Of a DNA stretch of 64,000 nt, positions 9,255-16,354 are shown in pieces. The first letter of the stretch is position 1. Each line of letters begins with the position of its first letter. The position numbers were made by a program, and so were the translations under genes. The notes under the pieces are model-generated. The model saw nothing but the letters and a program-made list of their open reading frames with translations, was not told where the DNA came from and made no database searches. Source of the stretch: Parabacteroides chongii (GTDB lineage: Bacteria; Bacteroidota; Bacteroidia; Bacteroidales; Tannerellaceae); assembly GCF_029581355.1 (NCBI RefSeq), contig NZ_CP120849.1, positions 3,566,501-3,630,500 on the forward strand, given 5' to 3'.

Positions 9255-9848
9255 ATGAAGACTTTAAAATCGATGACCGACGAAGAACTGGTTGTCATTT
9301 ATGCGCAAGGTAATAATGCTGCGTTTGATGTGTTGTTGAACCGTCATAAAAGTAGTATCCATTCCTATATTTACTTTATAGTCCGCAATAAGGAATTGAC
9401 AGAAGATATCTTTCAGGAGACTTTTGTTAAGGTGATTATGACTATTAAGCAGGGCCGTTACACAGAAAACGGTAAGTTTAAAGCATGGATCACACGTATT
9501 GCACATAATCTGATCATTGATAACTTCCGCCAGGAACGCAGTGAGAATACGGTTTCCAATGATGAAGTGGAAGTGGATCTGTTCAATAATATAAAACTTT
9601 GCGACGGAACGATTGAAGATAACATCGTACGCCACCAGGTATTGTCGGATGTGAAGAAACTGGTAAAACATTTGCCCGACAGTCAGCGTGAAGTGCTGGA
9701 GATGCGGTATTATCAGGATCTGAGCTTTAAAGAAATTGCCGATATCACAGGTGTCAGTATAAATACGGCATTGGGCCGCATGCGTTATGCGATCCTGAAC
9801 ATGCGCCGTATGGCTGAAGAAAACAGCATAGAGTTATCTATGGCATGA
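9255..9848 (+). CDS. RNA polymerase sigma factor, ECF-like sigma-70 family
   Basis: A 197-residue protein with region 2 (FDVLLNRHKSSIHSYIYFIVRNKELTEDIFQETFVKV, including the DIFQETF core-binding segment) and region 4 (LPDSQREVLEMRYYQDLSFKEIADITGVSINTALGRMRYAI helix-turn-helix). It directs core RNA polymerase to a specific promoter set. No anti-sigma gene is adjacent. A small ORF and rpe follow. I recall this order with the small ORF and rpe block from other Bacteroidales. Regulon unknown. Confidence 0.95.
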   Translation: MKTLKSMTDEELVVIYAQGNNAAFDVLLNRHKSSIHSYIYFIVRNKELTEDIFQETFVKVIMTIKQGRYTENGKFKAWITRIAHNLIIDNFRQERSENTVSNDEVEVDLFNNIKLCDGTIEDNIVRHQVLSDVKKLVKHLPDSQREVLEMRYYQDLSFKEIADITGVSINTALGRMRYAILNMRRMAEENSIELSMA

Positions 9849-9967
9849 TCGGTTCACGAAACGAGCCAATTGTGATTTTTATCATCCGGTAAAAAATATT
9901 CTCCGGTTCATATAATAAGTAGAATAATCTCCCGTTTTATTATCAAACGAATAAAAAGGGGATGCCT

Positions 9968-10144
9968 ATGAAGAGATTTTCTACACAATGTATGGATGGA
10001 TTGAAAGATAGAACTAAAAAGAACCGGAACGAGAAGAAAAGTACACCAAGCAGACAAACGCTTGATTTCCTTTCTCAATTTGCAAGGAGCTACCACGTAG
10101 AGCCTGCATTGCAACCGGAACTCTGTGGTTATGTGATGAACTAA
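9968..10144 (+). CDS. Small conserved hypothetical protein (58 aa)
   Basis: A short basic protein: a Lys/Arg-rich N-terminus (KDRTKKNRNEKK) followed by TPSRQTLDFLSQFARSYHVE, which reads like a short amphipathic helix. Two ATGs exist (9962 and 9968). The purine-rich AGGGG at 9956-9960 favours 9968. I believe similar small ORFs precede rpe in other Bacteroidales, but could not check. It is followed directly by a strong terminator. Function unknown. Confidence 0.6.
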   Translation: MKRFSTQCMDGLKDRTKKNRNEKKSTPSRQTLDFLSQFARSYHVEPALQPELCGYVMN

Positions 10145-10151
10145 GAAATTG

Positions 10152-10193
10152 AAGGAAAGAGGACACTAACATCGTGTTCTCTTTCCTTTTTTT
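10152..10193 (+). terminator. Strong intrinsic terminator before rpe
   Basis: AAGGAAAGAGGACAC (10152-10166) pairs with GTGTTCTCTTTCCTT (10174-10188) over 15 bp with one G-T pair, followed by a T-run. It insulates the sigma-factor unit from the rpe promoter, which begins 2 bp later. Confidence 0.88.
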
Positions 10194-10194
10194 G

Positions 10195-10202
10195 TACCTT
10201 TG
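10195..10202 (+). promoter_or_regulatory. -7 promoter element of rpe (TACCTTTG)
   Basis: An exact TAnnTTTG match directly after the terminator. It leaves a very short leader (about 12 nt) to the ATG at 10221. The -33 element is not clear. Confidence 0.65.
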
Positions 10203-10220
10203 CCAAAAAGACTTGAGATT

Positions 10221-10871
10221 ATGAAACATAAAATTGCTCCTTCTTTGTTGTCTGCCGATTTCCTGAACCTGCAAAAAGAGGTGGAAATGATCAATAACAG
10301 TGAGGCGGACTGGTTGCATATGGATATTATGGACGGTGTTTTCGTTCCGAATATTTCTTTTGGCTTTCCGGTGTTGAACGCTGTAAAACCGATCCTGAAG
10401 AAACCGATGGATGTACATCTGATGATCGTCGAACCCCAGAAGTTTGTCAAGGAGGTGGCGGCTGCAGGTGCTTATATGATGAATATTCATTATGAAGCCT
10501 GTACCCATCTGCATCGGACTGTCGGCGCGATAAAAGAGGCGGGCATGAAAGCGGCTGTTACGCTCAATCCGCATACGCCGATCAGCCTGCTGGAAGATAT
10601 TATACAGGATTTGGATATGGTCTTGCTGATGTCGGTTAATCCGGGCTTCGGCGGACAACGTTTTATCGAGCATTCAGTCAATAAGACGGCTCGTCTGAAA
10701 GAAATGATCCGCGAGAGGGGACTGGATACGCTGATCGAGGTAGATGGGGGCGTGAATCTGGAAACAGGAAAACGATTGCTTGAAGCCGGGGCGGATGTAC
10801 TGGTTGCCGGTAGCTTTGTTTTCAGCTCTCCTGATCCGATACAAACGATAAAAGAGCTGAAAGAGATGTAG
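10221..10871 (+). CDS. rpe: Ribulose-phosphate 3-epimerase
   Basis: A 216-residue TIM barrel. IAPSLLSADFLNL near the N-terminus, HMDIMDGVFVPNISFG with the metal and substrate residues, VHLMIVEP, MSVNPGFGGQ, and EVDGGVNLET are all family motifs. It interconverts ribulose-5-phosphate and xylulose-5-phosphate in the pentose phosphate pathway. The ATG at 10221 is chosen because an upstream in-frame TTG at 10200 overlaps the promoter -7 element. It begins the rpe-comEC-nrnA-DUF4827-glmM series. Confidence 0.97.
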   Translation: MKHKIAPSLLSADFLNLQKEVEMINNSEADWLHMDIMDGVFVPNISFGFPVLNAVKPILKKPMDVHLMIVEPQKFVKEVAAAGAYMMNIHYEACTHLHRTVGAIKEAGMKAAVTLNPHTPISLLEDIIQDLDMVLLMSVNPGFGGQRFIEHSVNKTARLKEMIRERGLDTLIEVDGGVNLETGKRLLEAGADVLVAGSFVFSSPDPIQTIKELKEM

Positions 10872-10904
10872 AGAATTTGATAACCAACCAAAACCGACCT
10901 TTGT

Positions 10905-12182
10905 ATGATCCTGAAAGAAATACAGAAGCGGCCGTTTGTCAGGCCGCTTTTCATTTGGATAACCGGAATCTTGCTGCAATCTTCCTTTCATTGTAGTCTC
11001 GTCTCGTTGTTACTGATCGTAGTTTCTATGATCTTCATCGCTTTTGCCTGGCTGGCTCCGGGCATGCAGCCGGAAGGTTGTAATTATGAATTACGCTGGA
11101 TATGGGGCGTGGTATTCCTTTCTTTATTGCTTAGCTTTTCGATACAGCGGACTGCTTACTGGCAGGACAGGAGGGAAGAACCTGCTGTTTCCTCATTAAT
11201 GAAATTTGCCCGGCAGGAACAAGCCGACTTGCTGAAGCCTTTCGACCGGCTGAATCTGTCTAAAGAAGAGAAGTCGGTGCTGGCAACCATTACGCTGGGA
11301 TATCGTAAAGATATGAGCCGTGATGTGAGGAAGCGGTTTTCCGTCACCGGTGTTGCCCATCTTTTGGCAGTAAGTGGTTTTCATGTGGCTGTCGTCTGCG
11401 GGTTCCTGTCTTTCCTGTTCTCTTTTTTGCCTAAGAGTGGTTTCTGTAGATGGGGGAGGTATTTGTCGACGCTTTGCCTGCTTTGGTGTTTTGTGGTGGT
11501 AACCGGATTGGCACCGTCGGCTGTTCGTGCCGGTTTGATGCTGACGCTTTATCTGACCGGGCAGGTACTTAGGCGGAGGACTGACGGGTATAATACATTG
11601 GCGGCAGCAGCTTTCTGCATGTTGGTCTTTAATCCGTTGTATCTCTTCGATGTCGGTTTTCAGTTGAGCTATCTGGCTGTCTTGGCGATCTTGTTTCTAC
11701 AACCTCGTTTACAGAACCTTATCGTCGTGAGAAATCCGTTGGTGGCAATACCCTGGGGCTGGATAACCGTCACACTGGCAGCTCAGGCGGGAACGACCTT
11801 GCTTTGCCTCTATTATTTCCGGCAGTTCTCGCTGGTCTTCCTATGCACCAATCTGCCATTGACCTTCCTGTCGACCTTTCTTATTCCGGCAGGGCTTGTC
11901 TGGCTCTTGCTTCCTCCCGGTATTCCCGGATACGGATTGTTGCAGCTGTTTGTAGAAAGGCTGACGCATACCTTGTTTTGGATCGTAGATGCTTTCAGCC
12001 GCGTGACGCAGGTTACTTTTCAGGGGCGTATCGATGTATGGTTTACCGTGCTGGGATATTCTTCCATACTCTCATTCTTATTGTATGTCAAAACCAGGCG
12101 GCCGGGGTTTCTTCTGGCAGGTTTACTTCTATTGTTATTTATATTCTTTGAATTGCTTATTGAACGTTTTTTTACTGGGTAG
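10905..12182 (+). CDS. ComEC/Rec2-family membrane protein
   Basis: A 425-residue polytopic membrane protein. The central Competence-domain motif is visible: ARKRFSVTGVAHLLAVSGFHV-like text around residues 140-165 (RFSVTGVAHLLAVSGFHVAV), followed by GLAPSAVRAGLMLTLYL. ComEC forms the inner-membrane channel for single-stranded DNA uptake. This protein lacks the C-terminal metallo-beta-lactamase-like domain of long ComEC proteins, so it is a short version. Whether it supports DNA uptake is untested. It starts 33 bp after rpe, and the next gene has its own promoter. Confidence 0.9.
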   Translation: MILKEIQKRPFVRPLFIWITGILLQSSFHCSLVSLLLIVVSMIFIAFAWLAPGMQPEGCNYELRWIWGVVFLSLLLSFSIQRTAYWQDRREEPAVSSLMKFARQEQADLLKPFDRLNLSKEEKSVLATITLGYRKDMSRDVRKRFSVTGVAHLLAVSGFHVAVVCGFLSFLFSFLPKSGFCRWGRYLSTLCLLWCFVVVTGLAPSAVRAGLMLTLYLTGQVLRRRTDGYNTLAAAAFCMLVFNPLYLFDVGFQLSYLAVLAILFLQPRLQNLIVVRNPLVAIPWGWITVTLAAQAGTTLLCLYYFRQFSLVFLCTNLPLTFLSTFLIPAGLVWLLLPPGIPGYGLLQLFVERLTHTLFWIVDAFSRVTQVTFQGRIDVWFTVLGYSSILSFLLYVKTRRPGFLLAGLLLLLFIFFELLIERFFTG

Positions 12183-12197
12183 AACGCAAAAAAGTAC

Positions 12198-12205
12198 TAC
12201 CTTTG
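12198..12205 (+). promoter_or_regulatory. -7 promoter element before nrnA (TACCTTTG)
   Basis: An exact TAnnTTTG match 21 bp upstream of the ATG at 12227. The -33 box is not clear. Confidence 0.55.
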
Positions 12206-12226
12206 TCACTGTAAACAAGATTATAT

Positions 12227-13276
12227 ATGATTACAAAAATCATTCACGAAGAGAAAATACAGAAAGCCAAGAAATACGTTGAGAAAGGCGAAAGTTTTGT
12301 CATTGTAACCCATGTCACCCCTGACGGTGATGCTATTGGTTCTTCTTTGGGGTTGTACCATTTCCTTACTACGTATGGTAAAGATAATGTAACAGTTGTT
12401 GTCCCGAATGAATTTCCCTCGTTCTACAGATGGATGCCGGGAGCAAAAGATATTGTGATTCATGAGAAGTATCCTGATTTTGCCGAACAGCTGATCCATG
12501 ATGCGGATGTTATTTTTTGCCTGGACTTTAACGAGCCTAAGCGTATCGAGAAGCTGGCTCCTGCCGTTATCGCTTCTGAAGGGCGTAAGGTGATGATCGA
12601 TCATCATCTGAATCCGGCCGATTTCTGTCGGGTAACGATGTCGTATCCGGAAATGTCGTCGACCAGCGAGATGGTTTTCCGTTTCATTTGCCGTATGGGA
12701 ATGTTCGACCTGATGACGAAAGAGGCGGCTGCATGTATCTATACAGGGATGATGACGGATACCGGTTCGTTTACTTATAATTCCAATAAACCGGAAATTT
12801 ATACGATCATCAGTGAACTGATCAAGAAAGGGATCGATAAAGACTTGATATATCGTAAGGTATTCCAGGTTTACTCTGAATCTCGTCTGCGCATGCAAGG
12901 GTATGTCTTGTATGAAAAGATGAAGATTTATCCGGAACATCATGCGGCCCTGATAACTCTTTCAAAGGAGGAATTGGATCGGTTCCATTACAAAACAGGG
13001 GATACGGAGGGTTTTGTCAATATGCCGTTAAGTATTGAGGGAGTTACATTCAGTGTCTTTATCCGTGAAGACAGAGATTATATTAAAGTCTCACTCCGTT
13101 CGGTAGGTGATTTTCCTTGTAACCTGTTTGCTTGTCAGTATTTTAATGGCGGCGGACATAAAAATGCTTCCGGCGGAGAGTTTTTCGGCTCTTTGGAGGA
13201 TGCTGTAGCTACGTTTGAAAAGGGATTGAAAGAATTTAATCCTAATAAAACAGAAGAAATAGAGAAACTTGCCTGA
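12227..13276 (+). CDS. nrnA: DHH-family phosphoesterase, NrnA-like oligoribonuclease/pAp phosphatase
   Basis: A 349-residue protein with the DHH catalytic motifs: THVTPDGDAIGSSLGL (residues about 28-43), the FCLDFN aspartate, the MIDHHLNP motif, and DTGSF. The C-terminal DHHA1 domain contains GGGHKNASGG. NrnA-type enzymes degrade short RNA oligomers and dephosphorylate 3'-phosphoadenosine 5'-phosphate. Cytoplasmic. The symbol is by family, and the exact substrate preference is not shown. It is flanked by its own promoter and the DUF4827 promoter. Confidence 0.92.
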   Translation: MITKIIHEEKIQKAKKYVEKGESFVIVTHVTPDGDAIGSSLGLYHFLTTYGKDNVTVVVPNEFPSFYRWMPGAKDIVIHEKYPDFAEQLIHDADVIFCLDFNEPKRIEKLAPAVIASEGRKVMIDHHLNPADFCRVTMSYPEMSSTSEMVFRFICRMGMFDLMTKEAAACIYTGMMTDTGSFTYNSNKPEIYTIISELIKKGIDKDLIYRKVFQVYSESRLRMQGYVLYEKMKIYPEHHAALITLSKEELDRFHYKTGDTEGFVNMPLSIEGVTFSVFIREDRDYIKVSLRSVGDFPCNLFACQYFNGGGHKNASGGEFFGSLEDAVATFEKGLKEFNPNKTEEIEKLA

Positions 13277-13302
13277 GATATGGCAGATATTATTTACATT
13301 TG
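13269..13302 (+). promoter_or_regulatory. Promoter for the DUF4827-glmM pair
   Basis: TTGC (13269-13272), 22 bp, TACATTTG (13295-13302). It overlaps the end of nrnA and leaves a leader of about 25 nt to the lipoprotein ATG. Confidence 0.6.
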
Positions 13303-13331
13303 TCGCTCATTTATACATTAAAGAATAACAG

Positions 13332-13916
13332 ATGAAGAGAGGTTTTAATATCCTGATGATTTTGTGTGTGGCTCTGCTGGTGGCTTCGTGCGATAAAACG
13401 AAGTCGTATACTGAGCATTTGAAGGATGAGAGGAAAGCGATTGATCGGTTGATTGATCATGAGGGATTTAAGATTCTTAAAAACTATCCGTCAGATGGTG
13501 TTTTTAAGGAAAATGAATTTGTGAAGTTGGACAATGATGTGTATCTGAACGTGATAGATTCCGGTAATGGGAATAGGGCGGTATTGGGACAAACAAAGGT
13601 CTTTTGCCGGTTTGAAGCGTATGGAATACTGGATTCGGATACAGCTTATTTAATGGCTAATAACCTAACTTACGGACCATCATATGTCTATGGATATCCA
13701 ACTGAATTTGTTTTCGGTTATAATGTTTATTCCGGAGAATATGTAAATTACTTCCCTGATCAATTTGTCGGCGAAGGGTTGGCAACGCCTCTATATCATG
13801 TAGGGGAAGGGGCTGTCGTTCGACTGATTGTTCCGTTTAAGCGGATGGGAAATACTTTTCAAAGCCAATATTTCCCGGTTTATTTCAAAAAAGTAAGATA
13901 TACATTTGAAAAATAA
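13332..13916 (+). CDS. DUF4827-family lipoprotein
   Basis: A 194-residue protein with a lipoprotein signal ending LLVASC (lipidated cysteine near residue 20), so it is membrane-anchored and periplasm- or surface-exposed. The mature part (DKTKSYTEHLKDERKAIDRLIDHEGFKI, then a beta-rich region ending in PVYFKKVRYTF) fits DUF4827, which is recurrently found next to glmM in Bacteroidales. The C-terminal half looks like an FKBP-type fold, though this is only an impression. It starts 55 bp after nrnA and sits 12 bp before glmM. Biochemical function unknown. Confidence 0.85.
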   Translation: MKRGFNILMILCVALLVASCDKTKSYTEHLKDERKAIDRLIDHEGFKILKNYPSDGVFKENEFVKLDNDVYLNVIDSGNGNRAVLGQTKVFCRFEAYGILDSDTAYLMANNLTYGPSYVYGYPTEFVFGYNVYSGEYVNYFPDQFVGEGLATPLYHVGEGAVVRLIVPFKRMGNTFQSQYFPVYFKKVRYTFEK

Positions 13917-13928
13917 TCTAATTTACTT

Positions 13929-15317
13929 ATGACTCTAATTAAATCTATTTCCGGTATTCGCGGTACAATAGGCGGAGCACCGGAGGACGGACTAAATCCG
14001 TTGGCCATAGTGAAGTTTGTAGCAGCTTATGCTACCTTCATCAGAAAAAACACGACAGTTACAACAAATAAAATCGTAGTCGGACGCGATGCCCGCATCT
14101 CAGGACCGATGGTTAAACAGGTGGTTTTGGGTACGCTTACAGGTATGGGATTCGATGTTGTCGATATCGATTTGGCTACAACCCCGACTACTGAATTAGC
14201 CGTAGCTATGGAAGGTGCATGCGGTGGTATTATATTGACTGCCAGTCATAATCCGAAACAATGGAATGCCTTGAAGTTGTTGAACGAGAAAGGTGAGTTC
14301 CTGAATGCTGCTGAAGGTGCTGAGGTACTGGATATTGCAGCTTCCGAAAGTTTTGAATTTGCAGATGTCGATCATTTGGGAAAAGTGATTGTCGACAATA
14401 CATATAAACAGAAACATATCGAGAGTGTACTCAATCTTGACTTGGTGGACGTAGAAGCTATCAAGGCGGCTAACTTCCGGGTAGCTATTGATGCAGTGAA
14501 CTCTGTGGGTGGTATCGTTTTGCCGGATTTGCTGTATGCATTGGGTGTAAAGGAAATCTTTAAACTGCATTGTGCACCTCACGGAAACTTCTCTCATAAT
14601 CCGGAACCTATCCCTGAAAACCTGACAGAGATTTCAGACCTGATGAAGCATGCGAAAGCGGATGTCGGTTTCGTTGTCGATCCGGATGTAGACCGCTTGG
14701 CTATTATCTGCGAAGACGGTGAAATGTTTGGTGAAGAATATACATTAGTAGCTGTTGCCGATTATATTTTGAGTCATACTCCGGGTAACACTGTCAGCAA
14801 TCTGAGTTCAAGCCGTGCATTGCGTGATGTCACTCGTGCTCATGGTTGCGAATACAATGCAGCAGCTGTAGGTGAGGTAAATGTTGTTACGAAGATGAAA
14901 GCAACCAATGCAGTGATTGGCGGTGAAGGCAACGGCGGTGTGATCTATCCGGCCAGCCATTACGGTCGTGATGCGTTGGTAGGTATCGCTTTGTTCCTGA
15001 CTCATCTGGCAAAGAAGAAAATGAAGACAAGTGAGTTACGTGCCAGCTATCCTCCGTATTTCATCTCTAAACAGAAAGTACAACTGACTCCGGAGATCGA
15101 TGTGGATGCTATCTTGGCTAAAGTAAAAGAGAAATTCGCTCAATATGATATTACAGATATCGATGGTGTGAAGATCGACTTCCCGGATAAATGGGTTCAC
15201 CTTCGTAAAAGTAATACAGAACCGATCATCCGTATCTATTCAGAAGCCCATACTATGGAAGAAGCTGAAGAGATTGGCGGCGAACTGATCGCGGTGATCA
15301 ACGAGATGTGCAAGTAA
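13929..15317 (+). CDS. glmM: Phosphoglucosamine mutase-family enzyme
   Basis: A 462-residue alpha-D-phosphohexomutase. The phosphoserine loop is ILTASHNPKQWNALK with Ser106. The metal-binding loop is VDPDVDRLAIICEDGE, the sugar-binding segment GEGNGGVIYP, and the phosphate-binding C-terminal motif RKSNTEPIIRIYSEA. It converts glucosamine-6-phosphate to glucosamine-1-phosphate for UDP-GlcNAc, peptidoglycan and LPS synthesis. A phosphomannomutase/phosphoglucomutase role is the alternative, because family members are hard to tell apart. It ends at a set of repeat hairpins. Confidence 0.9.
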   Translation: MTLIKSISGIRGTIGGAPEDGLNPLAIVKFVAAYATFIRKNTTVTTNKIVVGRDARISGPMVKQVVLGTLTGMGFDVVDIDLATTPTTELAVAMEGACGGIILTASHNPKQWNALKLLNEKGEFLNAAEGAEVLDIAASESFEFADVDHLGKVIVDNTYKQKHIESVLNLDLVDVEAIKAANFRVAIDAVNSVGGIVLPDLLYALGVKEIFKLHCAPHGNFSHNPEPIPENLTEISDLMKHAKADVGFVVDPDVDRLAIICEDGEMFGEEYTLVAVADYILSHTPGNTVSNLSSSRALRDVTRAHGCEYNAAAVGEVNVVTKMKATNAVIGGEGNGGVIYPASHYGRDALVGIALFLTHLAKKKMKTSELRASYPPYFISKQKVQLTPEIDVDAILAKVKEKFAQYDITDIDGVKIDFPDKWVHLRKSNTEPIIRIYSEAHTMEEAEEIGGELIAVINEMCK

Positions 15318-15346
15318 TCCAAAGAATACATATAAAAACACTTATA

Positions 15347-15462
15347 AACCATTCACCCTTCACCTTCTCCTTCTTAAAGTGCTGGTTTGTTTTACTTTAA
15401 GTAGGTGAATGGAGGGTGAACGGTTTCTCTAAAAGGTGAATGGTTGGCTTAAACCGTTCACC
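15347..15462. repeat. Left cluster of AACC(A/G)TTCACC repeats
   Basis: Four full copies: AACCATTCACC at 15347-15357, GGTGAACGGTT at 15415-15425, GGTGAATGGTT at 15435-15445, and AACCGTTCACC at 15452-15462, plus partial GGTGAATGG at 15404-15412. They pair as two hairpins, so they may also terminate glmM transcription. The same repeat family recurs at 18619-18734 on the far side of the HU-VapE pair. The 15318-15741 intergenic region (424 bp) holds this cluster and the 22-bp phased repeats. Confidence 0.85.
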
Positions 15463-15579
15463 TTTTGAGTTTCATATTTTCCCACACTTAAAATAAGTAA
15501 CACTTTTCTCCCTGTATATTACCACAAAACCAATAATAAACTATACCTTTAGATACGACTTTGAAATCAAAGGATGGCT

Positions 15580-15655
15580 GTCGTTAAGCTTTGCGACCTC
15601 CGTCGTTAAGCTTGATGACGGAGGTGGTTAAGCATGCCGACCACGGTCGTTAAGT
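15580..15655. repeat. Four 22-bp-phased repeats (iteron-like), core GTCGTTAAGC
   Basis: Core copies: GTCGTTAAGC at 15580-15589, GTCGTTAAGC at 15602-15611, GTGGTTAAGC at 15624-15633, and GTCGTTAAGT at 15646-15655. The start-to-start distance is exactly 22 bp each time, while the flanking bases of each unit vary. Two helical turns of spacing puts every copy on the same DNA face, as in iterons or cooperative operators. Twenty-two is not a multiple of three, so this is not protein-coding periodicity. They end 86 bp upstream of the HU-winged-helix ATG. Confidence 0.85.
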
Positions 15656-15741
15656 GAAAGAGTTATAGGGTTTGCCTTAAATAGTACTGACTTACTCCTT
15701 ACTTACAAGTGAGGCAGGAAGTAGAAAAAACAATCGTATAT

Positions 15742-16353
15742 ATGCCAGCAAAGTATTTGTTTTACAAAAATCCTCATTCTCCCGGACAGGAAGAAGAAGA
15801 AGGCGTATTGCATGCCCGTGTCGTGGAAGGGCAGGTGCTGCGTTTTGAAAAGTTATGTGAGATAATTGCCGATCGCGGTACCTTCAATGAAGGAGAGGTC
15901 AAAGGTATAATGACTTTTTTTAAAGAAGAGTTGGTTCGGGCACTGAAAGACGGTGACTCGGTGGAGATCGATGGGATAGGTTCGTTTTATGTTACGGCTA
16001 AATGTCCGCCTATACGTGACCCCAAAGAGATCAGGGCGGAAAGTATCCGGTTTTCGAAAGTTGTTTTCCGGGCCTGTAAGGAACTGAAAAAGGAGATGAG
16101 CTCCATGCATTTCGAGAGGGCGACGGATTATCGAAAAAAAGTGGCCTACATTCCCGGGCAACGTCAGGAACGTATTCTCCGTTATCTGTCGAATCACAGG
16201 GAGGTCACCAGTTCCGATTGCATGGGGGTGAATGTCTGTTCCCGTTATATAGCCCAGCAGGATCTGAAGTTGTTGAGAGAAGAGGGGCGTATCGTTCGTC
16301 TGGGAGGTCCGAAAGTAGCTGTTTATGTTTTAGCGGAGAAAAAAGAGGTGTGA
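15742..16353 (+). CDS. HU-domain protein fused to a winged-helix domain (HU-HIG type)
   Basis: About 203 residues from the ATG at 15742 (MPAKYLFYKNPHSP); a GTG 33 bases upstream is possible. The N-terminal region (about 1-115) has the HU/IHF-like pattern of Bacteroidetes HU-HIG proteins (LRFEKLCEIIADRGTFNEGEVKGIMTFFKEELVRALKDGDSVEIDGIGSFYVTA split over that region). The C-terminal region (about 130-200; RILRYLSNHREVTSSDCMG, then a recognition-helix-like segment) looks like a winged helix. It probably binds DNA specifically, with the phased repeats just upstream as the obvious candidate target (inference). It is coupled to the VapE-like gene (1 bp gap). Confidence 0.85.
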   Translation: MPAKYLFYKNPHSPGQEEEEGVLHARVVEGQVLRFEKLCEIIADRGTFNEGEVKGIMTFFKEELVRALKDGDSVEIDGIGSFYVTAKCPPIRDPKEIRAESIRFSKVVFRACKELKKEMSSMHFERATDYRKKVAYIPGQRQERILRYLSNHREVTSSDCMGVNVCSRYIAQQDLKLLREEGRIVRLGGPKVAVYVLAEKKEV

Positions 16354-16354
16354 A

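Noticed and set aside
15580..15655. CRISPR-like repeat array
   Set aside because: The 22-bp periodicity has only a 10-bp conserved core and no separate spacers of constant length; no cas genes are nearby.
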